This document shows positions 9,476 to 18,807 of a stretch of DNA of 64,000 nt, piece after piece. Position 1 is the first letter of the stretch; each line of letters begins with the position of its first letter. Below the pieces are notes generated by a model that saw only the letters and a list, made by a program, of their open reading frames with translations, made no database searches and was not told the origin of the DNA. Source of the stretch: Bacteroides cellulosilyticus. GTDB lineage: Bacteria; Bacteroidota; Bacteroidia; Bacteroidales; Bacteroidaceae. The stretch is from positions 4,278,501-4,342,500 of the forward strand of contig NZ_CP081903.1 in the NCBI RefSeq assembly GCF_020091405.1. The letters run 5' to 3'. The position numbers were made by a program, and so were the translations under genes.

Positions 9476-11899
9476 TTAATACGGATGAGTAAACCAAAAG
9501 CATGAACCTTCTCCTTCGGTTGATTCCACTCCGATTTTTCCTCCCATCTGAGATACTAAACTTTTGCAGATGGAAAGTCCGAGACCGGTGCCCTGTACAA
9601 AAGTATTAAGTTTCACAAACCGTTCGAATATGCTATCAATTTTCTCTTGGGGAATCCCGACACCTGTATCACGTACATAGAATTTTATTTTGTGGGGTGC
9701 CGTCTGTTCATATCCTAAAGCGATAGTGCCTTGTTTCGTAAACTTCAATGCATTGTTTATGAAATTGGTTATGACCTGCATGAACCGGTTCTTGTCTGTA
9801 TAAATATGACAATCGGGCATATACTTCTCGAAGACCAGATCCACAGTTTCCGGCACTTTCATCTCCATCGATTTGATGATTTTCATGCAGCTTTCGTTTA
9901 CATCCAGGTCGGAACGTACGAAGTCGAATGTTCCGGACTCTATCTTCGAAAGATCGAGAATATCAGAAACCAGTTGTAGAAGCAATTCATTATTTGTTTC
10001 TACTATTTTGATATATTCCTGACGTTCTTCCCTGTCGTCTGTTTCTGCCAGCAGACTGGAAAAACCAACGATAGAATTGAGCGGAGTACGTATTTCATGG
10101 CTCATATTGGCAAGGAAAGCAGATTTCAAGCGGTCCAGTTCTTCGGCTTTGTCACGGGCAATGATCAGCTTCTGTTCTGTCTCTTTCAAGGGAGTGATAT
10201 CATAGTTGATACACAGCATTTCAATAACTCCATCCTGAGGACGATAATCCCTGACCATTACGTTTATACTGGTCCACGAATATTTTCCGTTACCTCTGTT
10301 GACGCGTACTTCTTTACTTAAACTAGTGGCTTTCCCTTCTTTAACCTGACCTACAAACTGTTTCAGAACAGCGCAATCTTCCGGGTGAACATGAGAATAC
10401 ACTCCGATAACCTGAGGCATGGGAGTGTTTTCCTTTTCACCTAAATTCCTATACCATGTATCCTGGGCATACCCGTCTCTTGTCATTACATTGAAATGAG
10501 CAAAACCCACTTTGGCATAGTCGCCTATTAAGAGGAACAGATGCTCAAACTCTTGTATTTTGGTGTATGCACTGGTGGTTTCTGTTGTATCTATATTGAT
10601 AAACAGGTAATTGCTGAATTGATTCTGCGAATCGTAAAGCAGAGCCACCTTGGTTTGAAGATTGATAATATCTTTTCTTCGGCTTGTGACGTATCGGTCG
10701 ATCTTCGAGAAATCATAATTGATCGAGAAGTCCACATTTTCTCTGGCACGCAATTTTTCTTTCACGTCTTCGGGGATATTGGGATTCTCGAACAGTGATA
10801 CCCCCAGTGCTTCTTTCATATCCGTCAGGCCGAATATCTCAAGTTCTTTATCATTCATATCTACCAGATACCCGTCTTTGTCGTAAAGCTCGATACCTAC
10901 CGGCAGATTCTTATAAATATTGCGAAGAATTTTTTCACTGTGATCCAATGCGCGGCGATCCTCTTTAGCCTGAAGTTCCGCTTTGCGTAATTGGAGGCAA
11001 ATGCTGATGATGTTTCCTAAAGAAGAAAACCATTGATGGTCGATGTTACTCCAGCTGCGGTGTGTTCTGACCATATCGATGCCCATATATCCCCATACCT
11101 TATCTTTCGATAGGAGAGGGACCGCCATTACCGATTTAATATCTTGCACCTCCAGGGTATCACGGTAAATTTTTGCTTCGGGCGGCATATCATCCAATGT
11201 ATTCAGAATGATTGATCTCTTTTCTGAGATTTGGCGATCCCACCAGAGAGAATCATCCCAAGGTACATTCTGTAAGAAATCCAGTTCCCGGGATATTCCT
11301 TCGGCTGTTGCTTCGTAAATGCAACTTTGTACTTTATGTTCCCGGTCTATTTCGAATATATAGGTGCGGTCTCCTTTGGTTTGTTTGAGGAGATCTGCCA
11401 ATATTTTATTGATGATCTGCGTAATATCATCCGATTGCAGAAAAGCGAGCAATGAATAAGAAAGACTGTTCTGTTGATAAAGCAGGCTGTTTACCTGGAG
11501 AGAGTCCGTACTTTCACTTGTTTCTTCAGTCTGCTTGTCTATACATTGCAGATATCCTATTGTATTTTTGTACCCCTCTTCATCCGGTTGTTTGAAGCTG
11601 ATTTTAGAATATACCCATATGTCCTCCCCATCTTTTGCCCGGATGGGGAACATCTGCTCATAGGTTTCTATGTTTGTGAGCGAAAAGTATTCATTTTTGA
11701 GTCGCCTCCGATGATCTTCCCGTATTCTTCCGTGGAAATCTTCGAAACTGATCCGGTCACTTTCAAGTCCGAGTAAGTCAATGATAAAGTCAGAACAAAT
11801 ATATTGGCGATTCTTCAGGTCCGATTCCCACCAACCCATTTTGGCCATTTGCGCAATCTGGCGATATTTATCACAGTCAAAGTCTGGCTTCTCTTTCAT
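9476..11899 (-). CDS. Soluble PAS/GAF sensor histidine kinase
   Basis: An 807-residue protein with no membrane segment. Domains in order: an N-terminal PAS-like domain (about 10-125), a GAF-like domain (about 145-310), two more PAS regions (about 330-450 and 455-580), HisKA with [10 protein letters not shown] and phospho-acceptor His601, and HATPase_c with N, G1 and G2 boxes (NNALKFT, DTGVGIP, GTGLGLS) running to the C-terminus. It should autophosphorylate in response to a cytoplasmic or redox signal. No response regulator is adjacent, so its partner is encoded elsewhere. It has its own -7 element. It is probably not part of the pectin locus that starts 165 bases away in the opposite direction. 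Confidence 0.9.
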   Translation of the reverse strand: MKEKPDFDCDKYRQIAQMAKMGWWESDLKNRQYICSDFIIDLLGLESDRISFEDFHGRIREDHRRRLKNEYFSLTNIETYEQMFPIRAKDGEDIWVYSKISFKQPDEEGYKNTIGYLQCIDKQTEETSESTDSLQVNSLLYQQNSLSYSLLAFLQSDDITQIINKILADLLKQTKGDRTYIFEIDREHKVQSCIYEATAEGISRELDFLQNVPWDDSLWWDRQISEKRSIILNTLDDMPPEAKIYRDTLEVQDIKSVMAVPLLSKDKVWGYMGIDMVRTHRSWSNIDHQWFSSLGNIISICLQLRKAELQAKEDRRALDHSEKILRNIYKNLPVGIELYDKDGYLVDMNDKELEIFGLTDMKEALGVSLFENPNIPEDVKEKLRARENVDFSINYDFSKIDRYVTSRRKDIINLQTKVALLYDSQNQFSNYLFINIDTTETTSAYTKIQEFEHLFLLIGDYAKVGFAHFNVMTRDGYAQDTWYRNLGEKENTPMPQVIGVYSHVHPEDCAVLKQFVGQVKEGKATSLSKEVRVNRGNGKYSWTSINVMVRDYRPQDGVIEMLCINYDITPLKETEQKLIIARDKAEELDRLKSAFLANMSHEIRTPLNSIVGFSSLLAETDDREERQEYIKIVETNNELLLQLVSDILDLSKIESGTFDFVRSDLDVNESCMKIIKSMEMKVPETVDLVFEKYMPDCHIYTDKNRFMQVITNFINNALKFTKQGTIALGYEQTAPHKIKFYVRDTGVGIPQEKIDSIFERFVKLNTFVQGTGLGLSICKSLVSQMGGKIGVESTEGEGSCFWFTHPY

Positions 11900-11946
11900 A
11901 TATCTTTTTGCTCCTGTTTCCTATTCCTTATTAAAATCTCAGTGGG

Positions 11947-11954
11947 CAAATATA
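11947..11954 (-). promoter_or_regulatory. Bacteroides -7 element for the histidine kinase
   Basis: TATATTTG on the minus strand matches TAnnTTTG, 48 bases upstream of the kinase ATG. Confidence 0.5.
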
Positions 11955-12063
11955 GAGATAACTTTTATATTTTGAAGAATTTGTTGTCAAAAGAATGTTA
12001 TTGCTTGCAATATGGATACTAATGAAGGGACTTTGGGGGAACCATTGAAGGAGGAAGGATGAT

Positions 12064-12089
12064 GAGTACAAAATAGGCCGTTTTTCGTC
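12064..12089 (+). promoter_or_regulatory. ECF-type promoter motif upstream of GH106
   Basis: GAGTAC, 16 bases, CGTC, preceded by T and followed by T. This is the first of nine copies of TGAKTAC-N16-CGTC in the pectin locus. The distance to the GH106 ATG is 180 bases, but a 123-bp palindromic element (12099-12221) lies between. Without it the gap would be 57 bases, within the range of most other copies (30-77). Confidence 0.75.
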
Positions 12090-12098
12090 TTTTAGTAT

Positions 12099-12221
12099 GG
12101 TTATGAATCTTTTCACCACAGAGGACACAGAGTTCACAGAGTTTTTAGGCTTCTAGTTCAGAGATAATTATAACCTCTGTGTCCTCTGCGTCCTCTGTGG
12201 TGAAATAATTCCTTTCTTTTC
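12099..12221 (+). repeat. 123-bp imperfect palindromic element, left copy
   Basis: The outer arms are inverted repeats of each other (TTCACCACAGAGGACACAGAG near 12111 and its near-complement ending near 12204) around an asymmetric centre. The same 123 bases recur in inverted orientation at 63281-63403 with about eight differences by eye. Similarity covers the flanks as well as the stem, so this is a dispersed element and not just a hairpin. It lies between a promoter motif and the GH106 gene. Confidence 0.85.
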
Positions 12222-12269
12222 CGATATGAATTAATAAACTCCTTACTCACATAAATAATTTAGATAAGA

Positions 12270-15200
12270 ATGAAAAGTCCGCTAAGATTCCGAATATTCA
12301 TAGTATCCTTACTGTTGTGGATCGTTGCTGATTCTGCCGTTGCTCAACAGATACGTTCACTTCACGAACAATTTCTTCATCCTTCGGAAGAAGCAAAACC
12401 CTGGACGTTTTGGTATTGGATGTACGGTGCCGTATCAAAAGAAGGGATTACCGCCGATTTGGAGGCTATGAAGCAAGCCGGGTTGGGAGGCACGTATCTG
12501 ATGCCGATTAAGGGAATTCATGAAGGAGCGCAATATAGCGGAAAAGCACAACAACTGACACCTGAATGGTGGGAGATGGTGCGTTTCAGTATGGAAGAAG
12601 CCGATCGTTTGGGGTTAAAGTTGGGCATGCATATCTGTGATGGTTTTGCATTGGCCGGTGGTCCCTGGATCAGTCCGGAGGAATCTATGCAGAAGGTGGT
12701 ATGGAGCGATACAATCGTTGACGGTGGCAAACTCAAGGCGTTCCGTCTGCCACAGCCCGAGGCCTATGAGGGTTTTTATGAAGATATCTCTCTGTTTGCT
12801 TTGCCCGTAAAGGAAGTTCCGGATGAGATGCCGGCCCGGATAACATGTGTCAATATAGCTATGGAAGAGCAGGCTGATTCTCCCAAAGCGGTGAATATGG
12901 ATGCCGCCGGTGTGATCCGTTCTTCATATCCTTGTTATATCCAGTATGAATATGAACATCCTTTTACCTGCCGTAACGTTGAGGTGATTCTGAGCGGGAA
13001 CAATTATCAGGCACATCGACTGAAAGTGACGGCAAGTGACGACGGGGTGAATTTCCATTTCGTGAAACAGCTGGTACCCGCCCGTCAGGGATGGCAGAAT
13101 ACGGATGAGAATTCAACGCATACGATTCCTGCAACTACTGCCCGCTATTTCCGCTTCTATTGGACTCCTGAAGGGAGTGAGCCGGGAAGTGAGGATATGG
13201 ATGCAGCCAAGTGGAAACCTAATTTGAAGATAAAGCAGCTGCGACTGCACCGGGAAGCCCGGTTGAATCAGTGGGAGGGGAAAGCCGGACTGGTATGGCG
13301 TGTTGCCCCGGCTACAAAGGAAGAGGAAGTAGGGAAGAAAGATTGTTATTCCCTTTCACAGATCATCAATCTGACCGGTCAATGTAGAGCGGGCATATTG
13401 ACAACTACTCTTCCCAAGGGAAAATGGAAATTATTGCGTATGGGGCATACAGCCACCGGACATACCAATGCCACTGCCGGAGGGGGAAAGGGGTTGGAAT
13501 GTGATAAGTTCAGTGCGAAAGCAGTGCGTAAACAGTTCGACAACTGGTTTGCACAGGCATTTCTAAAGACGGATCCCAACGTTGCGCGTCGTGTATTGAA
13601 GTACATGCATGTGGATAGCTGGGAATGTGGCAGCCAGAATTGGAGTGATACGTTTGCCGCTGAATTCCGGAAACGTCGCGGATACGACCTGATGCCTTAT
13701 TTACCGTTACTGGCGGGTATTCCGATGGAAAGTGCAGAACGGAGTGAAGAGATTCTGAGGGATGTTCGTATTACTATATCCGAGCTTGTTGTTGATGTCT
13801 TTTATAAGGTATTGGCAGATTGTGCCAAAGAATATGATTGTCAGTTCTCGGCAGAATGTGTAGCCCCCACGATGGTGAGCGACGGGTTGTTGCATTACCA
13901 AATGGTGGACCTTCCCATGGGAGAATTCTGGCTGAACAGTCCGACCCATGACAAACTGAATGATATGCTGGATGCTGTCAGTGGGGCGCATATTTATGGA
14001 AAGAACATTATCCAGGCAGAAGGATTTACGGAGGTGCGCGGCACATGGGATGAGCATCCCGGAATGCTGAAGGCGTTGCTCGACCGGAATTACGCACTGG
14101 GGATTAACCGTCTTTTTTATCATGTGTATGTCCACAATCCATGGCTGGATCGCAAGCCCGGCATGACATTGGATGGCATCGGCCTTTTCTTTCAGAGGGA
14201 TCAGACCTGGTGGAATAAAGGGGCAAAGGCACTTTCCGTTTATGCCACTCGTTGCCAGGCATTGTTGCAGTATGGGCATCCAGTAGTGGATATTGCCGTT
14301 TTCACAGGCGAAGAGATTCCGAGGCGCGCGGTGCTGCCGGACCGGTTGGTTCCTTCTCTTCCGGGTATTTTCGGGGCGGAGCGTGTGGAAAGTGAGCGTA
14401 TTCGCCGGACGAATGAGGGACAGCCTTTGCGTGTGCGTCCTGTGGGCGTTACGCATTCTGCCAATATGGTTGATCCGGAGAAATGGGTGAACCCGCTTCG
14501 TGGTTATGCCTATGATAGTTTCAACAAGGATGCATTGCTCCGGTTGGCGAAAGTGGAAGATGGCAGGATGACATTGCCGGGCGGAGCCGGTTATAAAGTG
14601 TTGGTCGTGCCACTTCCCCGACCGATGAATCCGGAGCAGGCGGAGTTGTCTCCTGAAGTAGAGCGGAAGATCAATGAATTGAAGAAAGCGGGTATATTGA
14701 TTCCTGATCTTCCTTATACCGGAGATGACTTCTCGGCATACGGATTGGAACGTGATCTGATTGTGCCGGAAGATGTTGCCTGGACACATCGCCGGGGAGA
14801 ACAAGGGGATATTTATTTTATTGCTAACCAACGGGAAGAGACACGTACTTTCACCGCAAGTATGCGTATCTGCGGAAAGAAGCCCGAATGTTGGAATCCG
14901 TTGACGGGAGAGATTGACTTCCGGCCTCCGTATGAGCGGAAGAATAATCGAACGGAAGTTACACTGACGTTGGCGCCGAATGAATCCGTATTTATCGTAT
15001 ATCCGGCAGAAAAGAACTGTTCCGGTGACGGGAATAGTTCACAGAAGCGGCAGAAGGAGGGGAGCCGTCCTGCGAAAGAGTTTTCGGAGGTTGCGGTGGA
15101 ATTGGGAGAGTATACAGTGAACTTCATAGCTAATGGCAGGACCGTAAATCGGAAAGAGCTTTTCGATTGGAGCCGGGAGGGGGATGAGAAGATCCGGTAC

Positions 15201-15557
15201 TATTCGGGAACAGCCGTCTACAGGACTGCATTCCATTGGAAAGGCAAACCGGAAACAGCGGTTTATCTGAATTTGGGAAAGGTCTGCGATCTGGCAACTG
15301 TCCGCGTGAATGGCGTGGACTGCGGAACAATCTGGACTGCTCCTTACCGGACTAATATTACGGCAGCTTTAAAAGAAGGTACAAATGAACTTGAAATAGA
15401 GGTGACCAATACCTGGGCGAATGCTCTCAAAGGAGCTGATGAAGGAAAAGCACCGTTCAGCGGAATCTGGACGAACGCCAAATATAGGAGGCAGGAAAAA
15501 ACACTGCTCCCGGCAGGACTGCTGGGACCGGTTTCATTCCTTTCTGGCGGGTTTTGA
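12270..15557 (+). CDS. GH106 family alpha-L-rhamnosidase
   Basis: A 1095-residue secreted enzyme with a signal peptide ending AVAQ near residue 26. The N-terminal catalytic region begins with the GH106 hallmark WTFWYWMYG followed by ITADLEAMKQAGLGG, and continues through a long alpha/beta barrel. The last 130 residues (VYLNLGKVCDLATVRVNG onward) form a galactose-binding-like beta-sandwich. GH106 enzymes remove alpha-L-rhamnose from rhamnogalacturonan I/II or related glycans, which fits the pectin locus. It is the first gene of the locus, with a promoter motif upstream and a palindromic element inserted between motif and gene. It is followed directly by a large inverted repeat overlapping the stop codon. 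Confidence 0.9.
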   Translation: MKSPLRFRIFIVSLLLWIVADSAVAQQIRSLHEQFLHPSEEAKPWTFWYWMYGAVSKEGITADLEAMKQAGLGGTYLMPIKGIHEGAQYSGKAQQLTPEWWEMVRFSMEEADRLGLKLGMHICDGFALAGGPWISPEESMQKVVWSDTIVDGGKLKAFRLPQPEAYEGFYEDISLFALPVKEVPDEMPARITCVNIAMEEQADSPKAVNMDAAGVIRSSYPCYIQYEYEHPFTCRNVEVILSGNNYQAHRLKVTASDDGVNFHFVKQLVPARQGWQNTDENSTHTIPATTARYFRFYWTPEGSEPGSEDMDAAKWKPNLKIKQLRLHREARLNQWEGKAGLVWRVAPATKEEEVGKKDCYSLSQIINLTGQCRAGILTTTLPKGKWKLLRMGHTATGHTNATAGGGKGLECDKFSAKAVRKQFDNWFAQAFLKTDPNVARRVLKYMHVDSWECGSQNWSDTFAAEFRKRRGYDLMPYLPLLAGIPMESAERSEEILRDVRITISELVVDVFYKVLADCAKEYDCQFSAECVAPTMVSDGLLHYQMVDLPMGEFWLNSPTHDKLNDMLDAVSGAHIYGKNIIQAEGFTEVRGTWDEHPGMLKALLDRNYALGINRLFYHVYVHNPWLDRKPGMTLDGIGLFFQRDQTWWNKGAKALSVYATRCQALLQYGHPVVDIAVFTGEEIPRRAVLPDRLVPSLPGIFGAERVESERIRRTNEGQPLRVRPVGVTHSANMVDPEKWVNPLRGYAYDSFNKDALLRLAKVEDGRMTLPGGAGYKVLVVPLPRPMNPEQAELSPEVERKINELKKAGILIPDLPYTGDDFSAYGLERDLIVPEDVAWTHRRGEQGDIYFIANQREETRTFTASMRICGKKPECWNPLTGEIDFRPPYERKNNRTEVTLTLAPNESVFIVYPAEKNCSGDGNSSQKRQKEGSRPAKEFSEVAVELGEYTVNFIANGRTVNRKELFDWSREGDEKIRYYSGTAVYRTAFHWKGKPETAVYLNLGKVCDLATVRVNGVDCGTIWTAPYRTNITAALKEGTNELEIEVTNTWANALKGADEGKAPFSGIWTNAKYRRQEKTLLPAGLLGPVSFLSGGF

Positions 15558-15686
15558 ATCAAATGGGTACGCGGACAACGCGGATAAGGCGGACGAACGC
15601 GGACTTTAATTTCTTAATAGTATAGCGCAGCTTTTTAAATCCGCGTTCGTCCGCCTTATCCGCGTTGTCTGCGTATCCATTGATTC
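15556..15686 (+). repeat. Long inverted repeat after GH106 (CGCGGATAAGGCGGACG type)
   Basis: Arms at 15556-15603 and 15640-15686 are near-perfect reverse complements of about 47 bp enclosing a 36-base loop that contains TATAGCGCAGCT. The left arm starts on the GH106 stop codon, so it may end that transcript. A single degenerate arm of the same family recurs at 21189-21234. Confidence 0.85.
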
Positions 15687-15786
15687 ATGTCTGCACCAGT
15701 TATGATTCTATTTTAGATACGGATGCTATCAAAACTAACGCCCTCCCTTGGTAAGACTTTCCTTTCTTACTATGAATACTTAAAAT

Positions 15787-15870
15787 GAAAGCTTCGTTTC
15801 TAAAAACGAAAGCTTCATTTATAGAAACGGAGATTATATTTATAGAAACGGAGCCTTCATTCTAAGTCTT
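15787..15870 (+). repeat. 21-bp tandem array, four units
   Basis: Four consecutive 21-base units begin at 15787, 15808, 15829 and 15850. They share an opening GAAAGCTTC or GGAG, a middle ATTTATAG or variant, and a closing AAAC. The array is non-coding and lies in the gap between GH106 and the Rpn gene. Confidence 0.7.
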
Positions 15871-15938
15871 TGTTGCAAGGACGATGATTTTAGAAGCTAT
15901 AGACGATAACTTTGCATTGCGGATAAGTTATGAATCTA

Positions 15939-15999
15939 TTTTAGACACGGATTACACTGTTGCAGTATATAAAAACAACAGTGTAATCCGTGTCTAAAA
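15939..15999 (+). repeat. 24-bp perfect inverted repeat
   Basis: Arms 15939-15962 and 15976-15999 are perfect reverse complements around a 13-base AT-rich loop. A shortened relative of the left arm (TCTATTTTAGATACGGAT) is present near 15700. It lies upstream of the Rpn nuclease gene. Confidence 0.8.
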
Positions 16000-16164
16000 T
16001 CTCAATTATCCTTTGCCTCCTTTCTGCACTGTTATGAATGAAATGATTATTTATCAGCTCGTCCTGACGAATTACAAATCCGATTGAATCGGAAATTGCT
16101 GAAAGTGCACGGAATGGCTTCGAATAAATTCATGGTTGTTGCTTGGATTTCAACATTTTCCCTT

Positions 16165-16172
16165 TACCTTTG
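16165..16172 (+). promoter_or_regulatory. Bacteroides -7 element for the Rpn gene
   Basis: TACCTTTG matches TAnnTTTG. Transcription would begin close to or after the ATG at 16178, which favours the ATG at 16211 as the true start; AGGAG lies about 10 bases before it. Confidence 0.55.
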
Positions 16173-16210
16173 TTGTTATGAAAACAAAACAAGAGAAAGG
16201 AGACGGACTT

Positions 16211-17065
16211 ATGGCAAATACTTATATTCGTTTCGATTGGGCAATGAAGCGCCTTTTGCGCAACAAGGCCAATTTCGGAGTGCTCGAAGGCCTCCTGACC
16301 ACCCTGCTTAAGGAGACTATCACGATTCAGAAACTGCTGGAAAGCGAAGGCAATCAGGAAGATGAATTTGATAAGTATAACCGTGTGGACATACTCGCCG
16401 AGGACTCCAAAGGCGAACTCATCCTGATTGAAGTGCAGAATAACAACGAATACGCTTACTTCCAGCGCATGCTGTTCGGCACCTCAAAACTGGTAACCGA
16501 ATACATCAACCGTGGTGAAGGCTACGACAAGGTGCGTAAAGTGTACAGTGTCAATATCGTATACTTCGCCTTGGGTAGTGGGAAGGATACCGTGTATCAT
16601 GGAAAAACAGAGTTCCGGGGAATACACGACGGCGACATCCTTGAGCTGACTCCTTTCCAGAAACAAACCTTTAAAGTGGACAGTGTGAGCCAGCTATATC
16701 CCGAGTTTTATATCCTGAAAGTGAATGACTTTAACCAAGTAGCCAAAAGCCCGCTCGAAGAGTGGATTTACTACCTGAACACAGGTGACATTCCTGATAC
16801 CGCCACCGCTCCGGGTTTGCATGAAGCCCGCGAGCGATTGAAACTGGACCGGATGACCAAAACGGAGCTGGATGCTTATTATCGCCATCTGGATAATGTT
16901 GTCATCCTGCGGAGCAATATCTATACGGAACGCGAGGAAGGGCGCTGGGAAGGCCGTGAAGAAGAGCGTATGGCCAATGCCCGTAAAATGAAAATGAAAG
17001 GGCTGGATAATCAGCTGATTTCTGACATTACCGGTCTGACGATTGACGAGATAGATAAGCTGTAG
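16211..17065 (+). CDS. Rpn-family PD-(D/E)XK nuclease (transposase-like)
   Basis: About 284 residues from the ATG at 16211. The opening TYIRFDWAMKRLLRNK and the nuclease core VDILAEDSKGELILIEVQNN, with the Asp and the Glu-x-Gln of a PD-(D/E)XK site, identify the recombination-promoting nuclease family related to YhgA. Members stimulate RecA-independent recombination and are often found in many copies. The C-terminus is a basic helical tail (LDNQLISDITGLTIDEIDKL). It is out of place among pectin genes: it has its own housekeeping promoter, its own terminator, and strong palindromes on both sides (15939-15999 and 17145-17229). It was probably inserted between GH106 and the esterase operon. Confidence 0.85.
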   Translation: MANTYIRFDWAMKRLLRNKANFGVLEGLLTTLLKETITIQKLLESEGNQEDEFDKYNRVDILAEDSKGELILIEVQNNNEYAYFQRMLFGTSKLVTEYINRGEGYDKVRKVYSVNIVYFALGSGKDTVYHGKTEFRGIHDGDILELTPFQKQTFKVDSVSQLYPEFYILKVNDFNQVAKSPLEEWIYYLNTGDIPDTATAPGLHEARERLKLDRMTKTELDAYYRHLDNVVILRSNIYTEREEGRWEGREEERMANARKMKMKGLDNQLISDITGLTIDEIDKL

Positions 17066-17091
17066 AAATAAAGAAAATACCTCCATAACAA

Positions 17092-17131
17092 GAATCCCGC
17101 AAACTGATAATAATCATCGTTTGCGGGATTC
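17092..17131 (+). terminator. Hairpin after the Rpn gene
   Basis: A perfect 13-bp stem (17092-17104 with 17119-17131) around a 14-base loop, 26 bases after the stop. There is no long T run, so termination is likely but not certain. Confidence 0.6.
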
Positions 17132-17144
17132 ATTCGTATAAATC

Positions 17145-17229
17145 AGTTACGAGCTACAGGCTACAAGCTACAAGTGCCTTTCGGTATATAGCGCAGCTAC
17201 TTGTAGCTTGTAGCCTGTAGCTCGTAACT
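17145..17229 (+). repeat. 31-bp perfect inverted repeat (CTACAGGCTACAAGC type)
   Basis: Arms 17145-17175 and 17199-17229 are perfect reverse complements. The 23-base loop contains TATAGCGCAGCT, the same string as the loop of the 15556-15686 element. A single degenerate arm recurs at 21248-21278. Confidence 0.85.
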
Positions 17230-17254
17230 TAATTTAGCGCAAAGCGCTAAATTA
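17230..17254 (+). repeat. Short palindrome before the esterase promoter
   Basis: An 11-bp stem (17230-17240 with 17244-17254) around AAA, immediately after the 31-bp inverted repeat and 4 bases before the ECF-type promoter motif. It could be a terminator or an operator. Confidence 0.5.
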
Positions 17255-17258
17255 TCAT

Positions 17259-17284
17259 GAGTACAAACTTCCCTCTCTTCCGTC
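17259..17284 (+). promoter_or_regulatory. ECF-type promoter motif of the esterase operon
   Basis: TGAGTACA, then CGTC after a 16-base spacer, 77 bases before the esterase ATG at 17362. The alternative upstream ATG at 17257 runs through the motif and is therefore unlikely to be the start. Confidence 0.75.
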
Positions 17285-17361
17285 TTCTCTTTATGGAATC
17301 CGGTTCTTCTCTTTTGGGGATGCTCATCCCTGAACTCTGTGAGAGCCCTAAATATACAACG

Positions 17362-18795
17362 ATGAAAAACTTAATAGCTACAGCAGGCACCGCACTTGCT
17401 ACTTTTCTATTTGCAGTTTGCCTGTCAACTCATGCAGAAGTGCACCTGCCTGCCATCTTCTCGGATGGCATGGTGATGCAGCAACAGACCCATGCCAATC
17501 TCTGGGGGACGGCAACTCCCAATAAGAAAGTAACCGTCCGCACCAGCTGGGATGGAAAACTGTATGCAGTAACAGCCGACGCACAAGGTACGTGGAAACT
17601 AGCCGTTTCCACTCCCGAAGCAGGCGGACCTTACACTGTTACTTTTGATGATGGAACTCCGAAAGTCCTGAGCAATATTCTGATAGGGGAATTATGGCTT
17701 TGCTCCGGTCAAAGCAATATGGAGATGCCTATGAAAGGCTTTAAAAACCAGCCTGTAGAGAACGCTAATATGGATATTCTTCGTAGCAGGAACCCTGAGA
17801 TAAGACTGTTCACAGTGAAACGTACCTCCACGCTCACTCCGCAAAATGATGTGACAGGCTCCTGGAAAGAGGCAAGTCCGGCGGCAGTGCGCGATTTCAG
17901 TGCGACAGCCTATTACTTCGGGCGGTTGGTAAATGAAATATTAGATGTTCCGGTGGGCTTGATAGTGGCAGCCTGGGGCGGTTCGGCTTGCGAAGCTTGG
18001 ATGACTGCCGACTGGTTGAAGGCTTTTCCGGATGCAAAGATACCCCGGTCGGAGGCAGATATCAAATCAAAGAACCGTACTCCAACCGTACTGTACAATG
18101 GCATGCTGCACCCATTGATCGGACTGACCATGAAAGGAGTCATCTGGTATCAGGGTGAGGATAACTGGAATCGTGCCCATACCTATGCGGATATGTTTAC
18201 GACACTCATTAACGGATGGCGTGCCGAATGGAAACAAGGTGATTTCCCTTTTTATTACTGCCAGATAGCTCCATACGATTATGGAATTATCACGGAACGC
18301 GGAAAGGAAGTAATCAATACAGCCTATCTCCGCGAAGCGCAGGCGCAAGTAGAGCACCGTGTACCCAATACCGGTATGGCCGTACTGCTGGATGCAGGGA
18401 TGGAAAAAGGCATTCATCCCGCCCGCAAGCAAGTTGCCGGTGAGCGATTGGCACTTCTTGCCCTGACGAAGACTTACGGGATAGAAGGAGTAAACGGTGA
18501 AAGCCCTTATTATAAAAGCATTGAAATAAAGAATGACACGGTTATTGTGAGTTTCGAACGTGCCGGCATGTGGATTAGTGGCAAGAACTGTTTTGAATCG
18601 AAGAATTTCCAGGTAGCGGGCGAAGACAAAGTATTCTATCCGGCCAAGGCATGGATAGAACGCAGCAAGATACTTGTAAAAAGTGAGAGGGTACCACATC
18701 CTGTGGCCGTACGATATGGTTTTGTGAATTATGTGGAAGGAGATGTCTATTGTGACGGTTTGCCGCTGGGTTCTTTCCGTTCGGATGACTGGTGA
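17362..18795 (+). CDS. SGNH-type carbohydrate acetylesterase (sialate O-acetylesterase-like)
   Basis: About 477 residues from the ATG at 17362, which yields a proper signal peptide (MKNLIATAGTALATFLFAV). The longer frame to 17257 gives no better N-terminus. The catalytic Ser block LCSGQSNMEMP and a C-terminal GIHPARKQ bearing the likely catalytic His are visible. An N-terminal beta-sandwich (LPAIFSDGMVMQQ) precedes them, as in sialate O-acetylesterase-like proteins. In a pectin locus the natural role is deacetylation of acetylated galacturonan or of RG-II sugars such as aceric acid or methylfucose; this is inference. It heads an operon with the DUF5703 gene 13 bases downstream and GH2 beyond. 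Confidence 0.8.
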   Translation: MKNLIATAGTALATFLFAVCLSTHAEVHLPAIFSDGMVMQQQTHANLWGTATPNKKVTVRTSWDGKLYAVTADAQGTWKLAVSTPEAGGPYTVTFDDGTPKVLSNILIGELWLCSGQSNMEMPMKGFKNQPVENANMDILRSRNPEIRLFTVKRTSTLTPQNDVTGSWKEASPAAVRDFSATAYYFGRLVNEILDVPVGLIVAAWGGSACEAWMTADWLKAFPDAKIPRSEADIKSKNRTPTVLYNGMLHPLIGLTMKGVIWYQGEDNWNRAHTYADMFTTLINGWRAEWKQGDFPFYYCQIAPYDYGIITERGKEVINTAYLREAQAQVEHRVPNTGMAVLLDAGMEKGIHPARKQVAGERLALLALTKTYGIEGVNGESPYYKSIEIKNDTVIVSFERAGMWISGKNCFESKNFQVAGEDKVFYPAKAWIERSKILVKSERVPHPVAVRYGFVNYVEGDVYCDGLPLGSFRSDDW

Positions 18796-18807
18796 TGCGT
18801 GTGAAAT

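Noticed and set aside
15953..15980. GATTAC followed by a possible second box
   Set aside because: After 16 bases the sequence is AAAA; GATTAC here is part of a perfect 24-bp inverted repeat arm.
17257..17361. Longer N-terminus of the SGNH esterase
   Set aside because: It runs through the ECF-type promoter motif and hides the signal peptide; the ATG at 17362 fits better.
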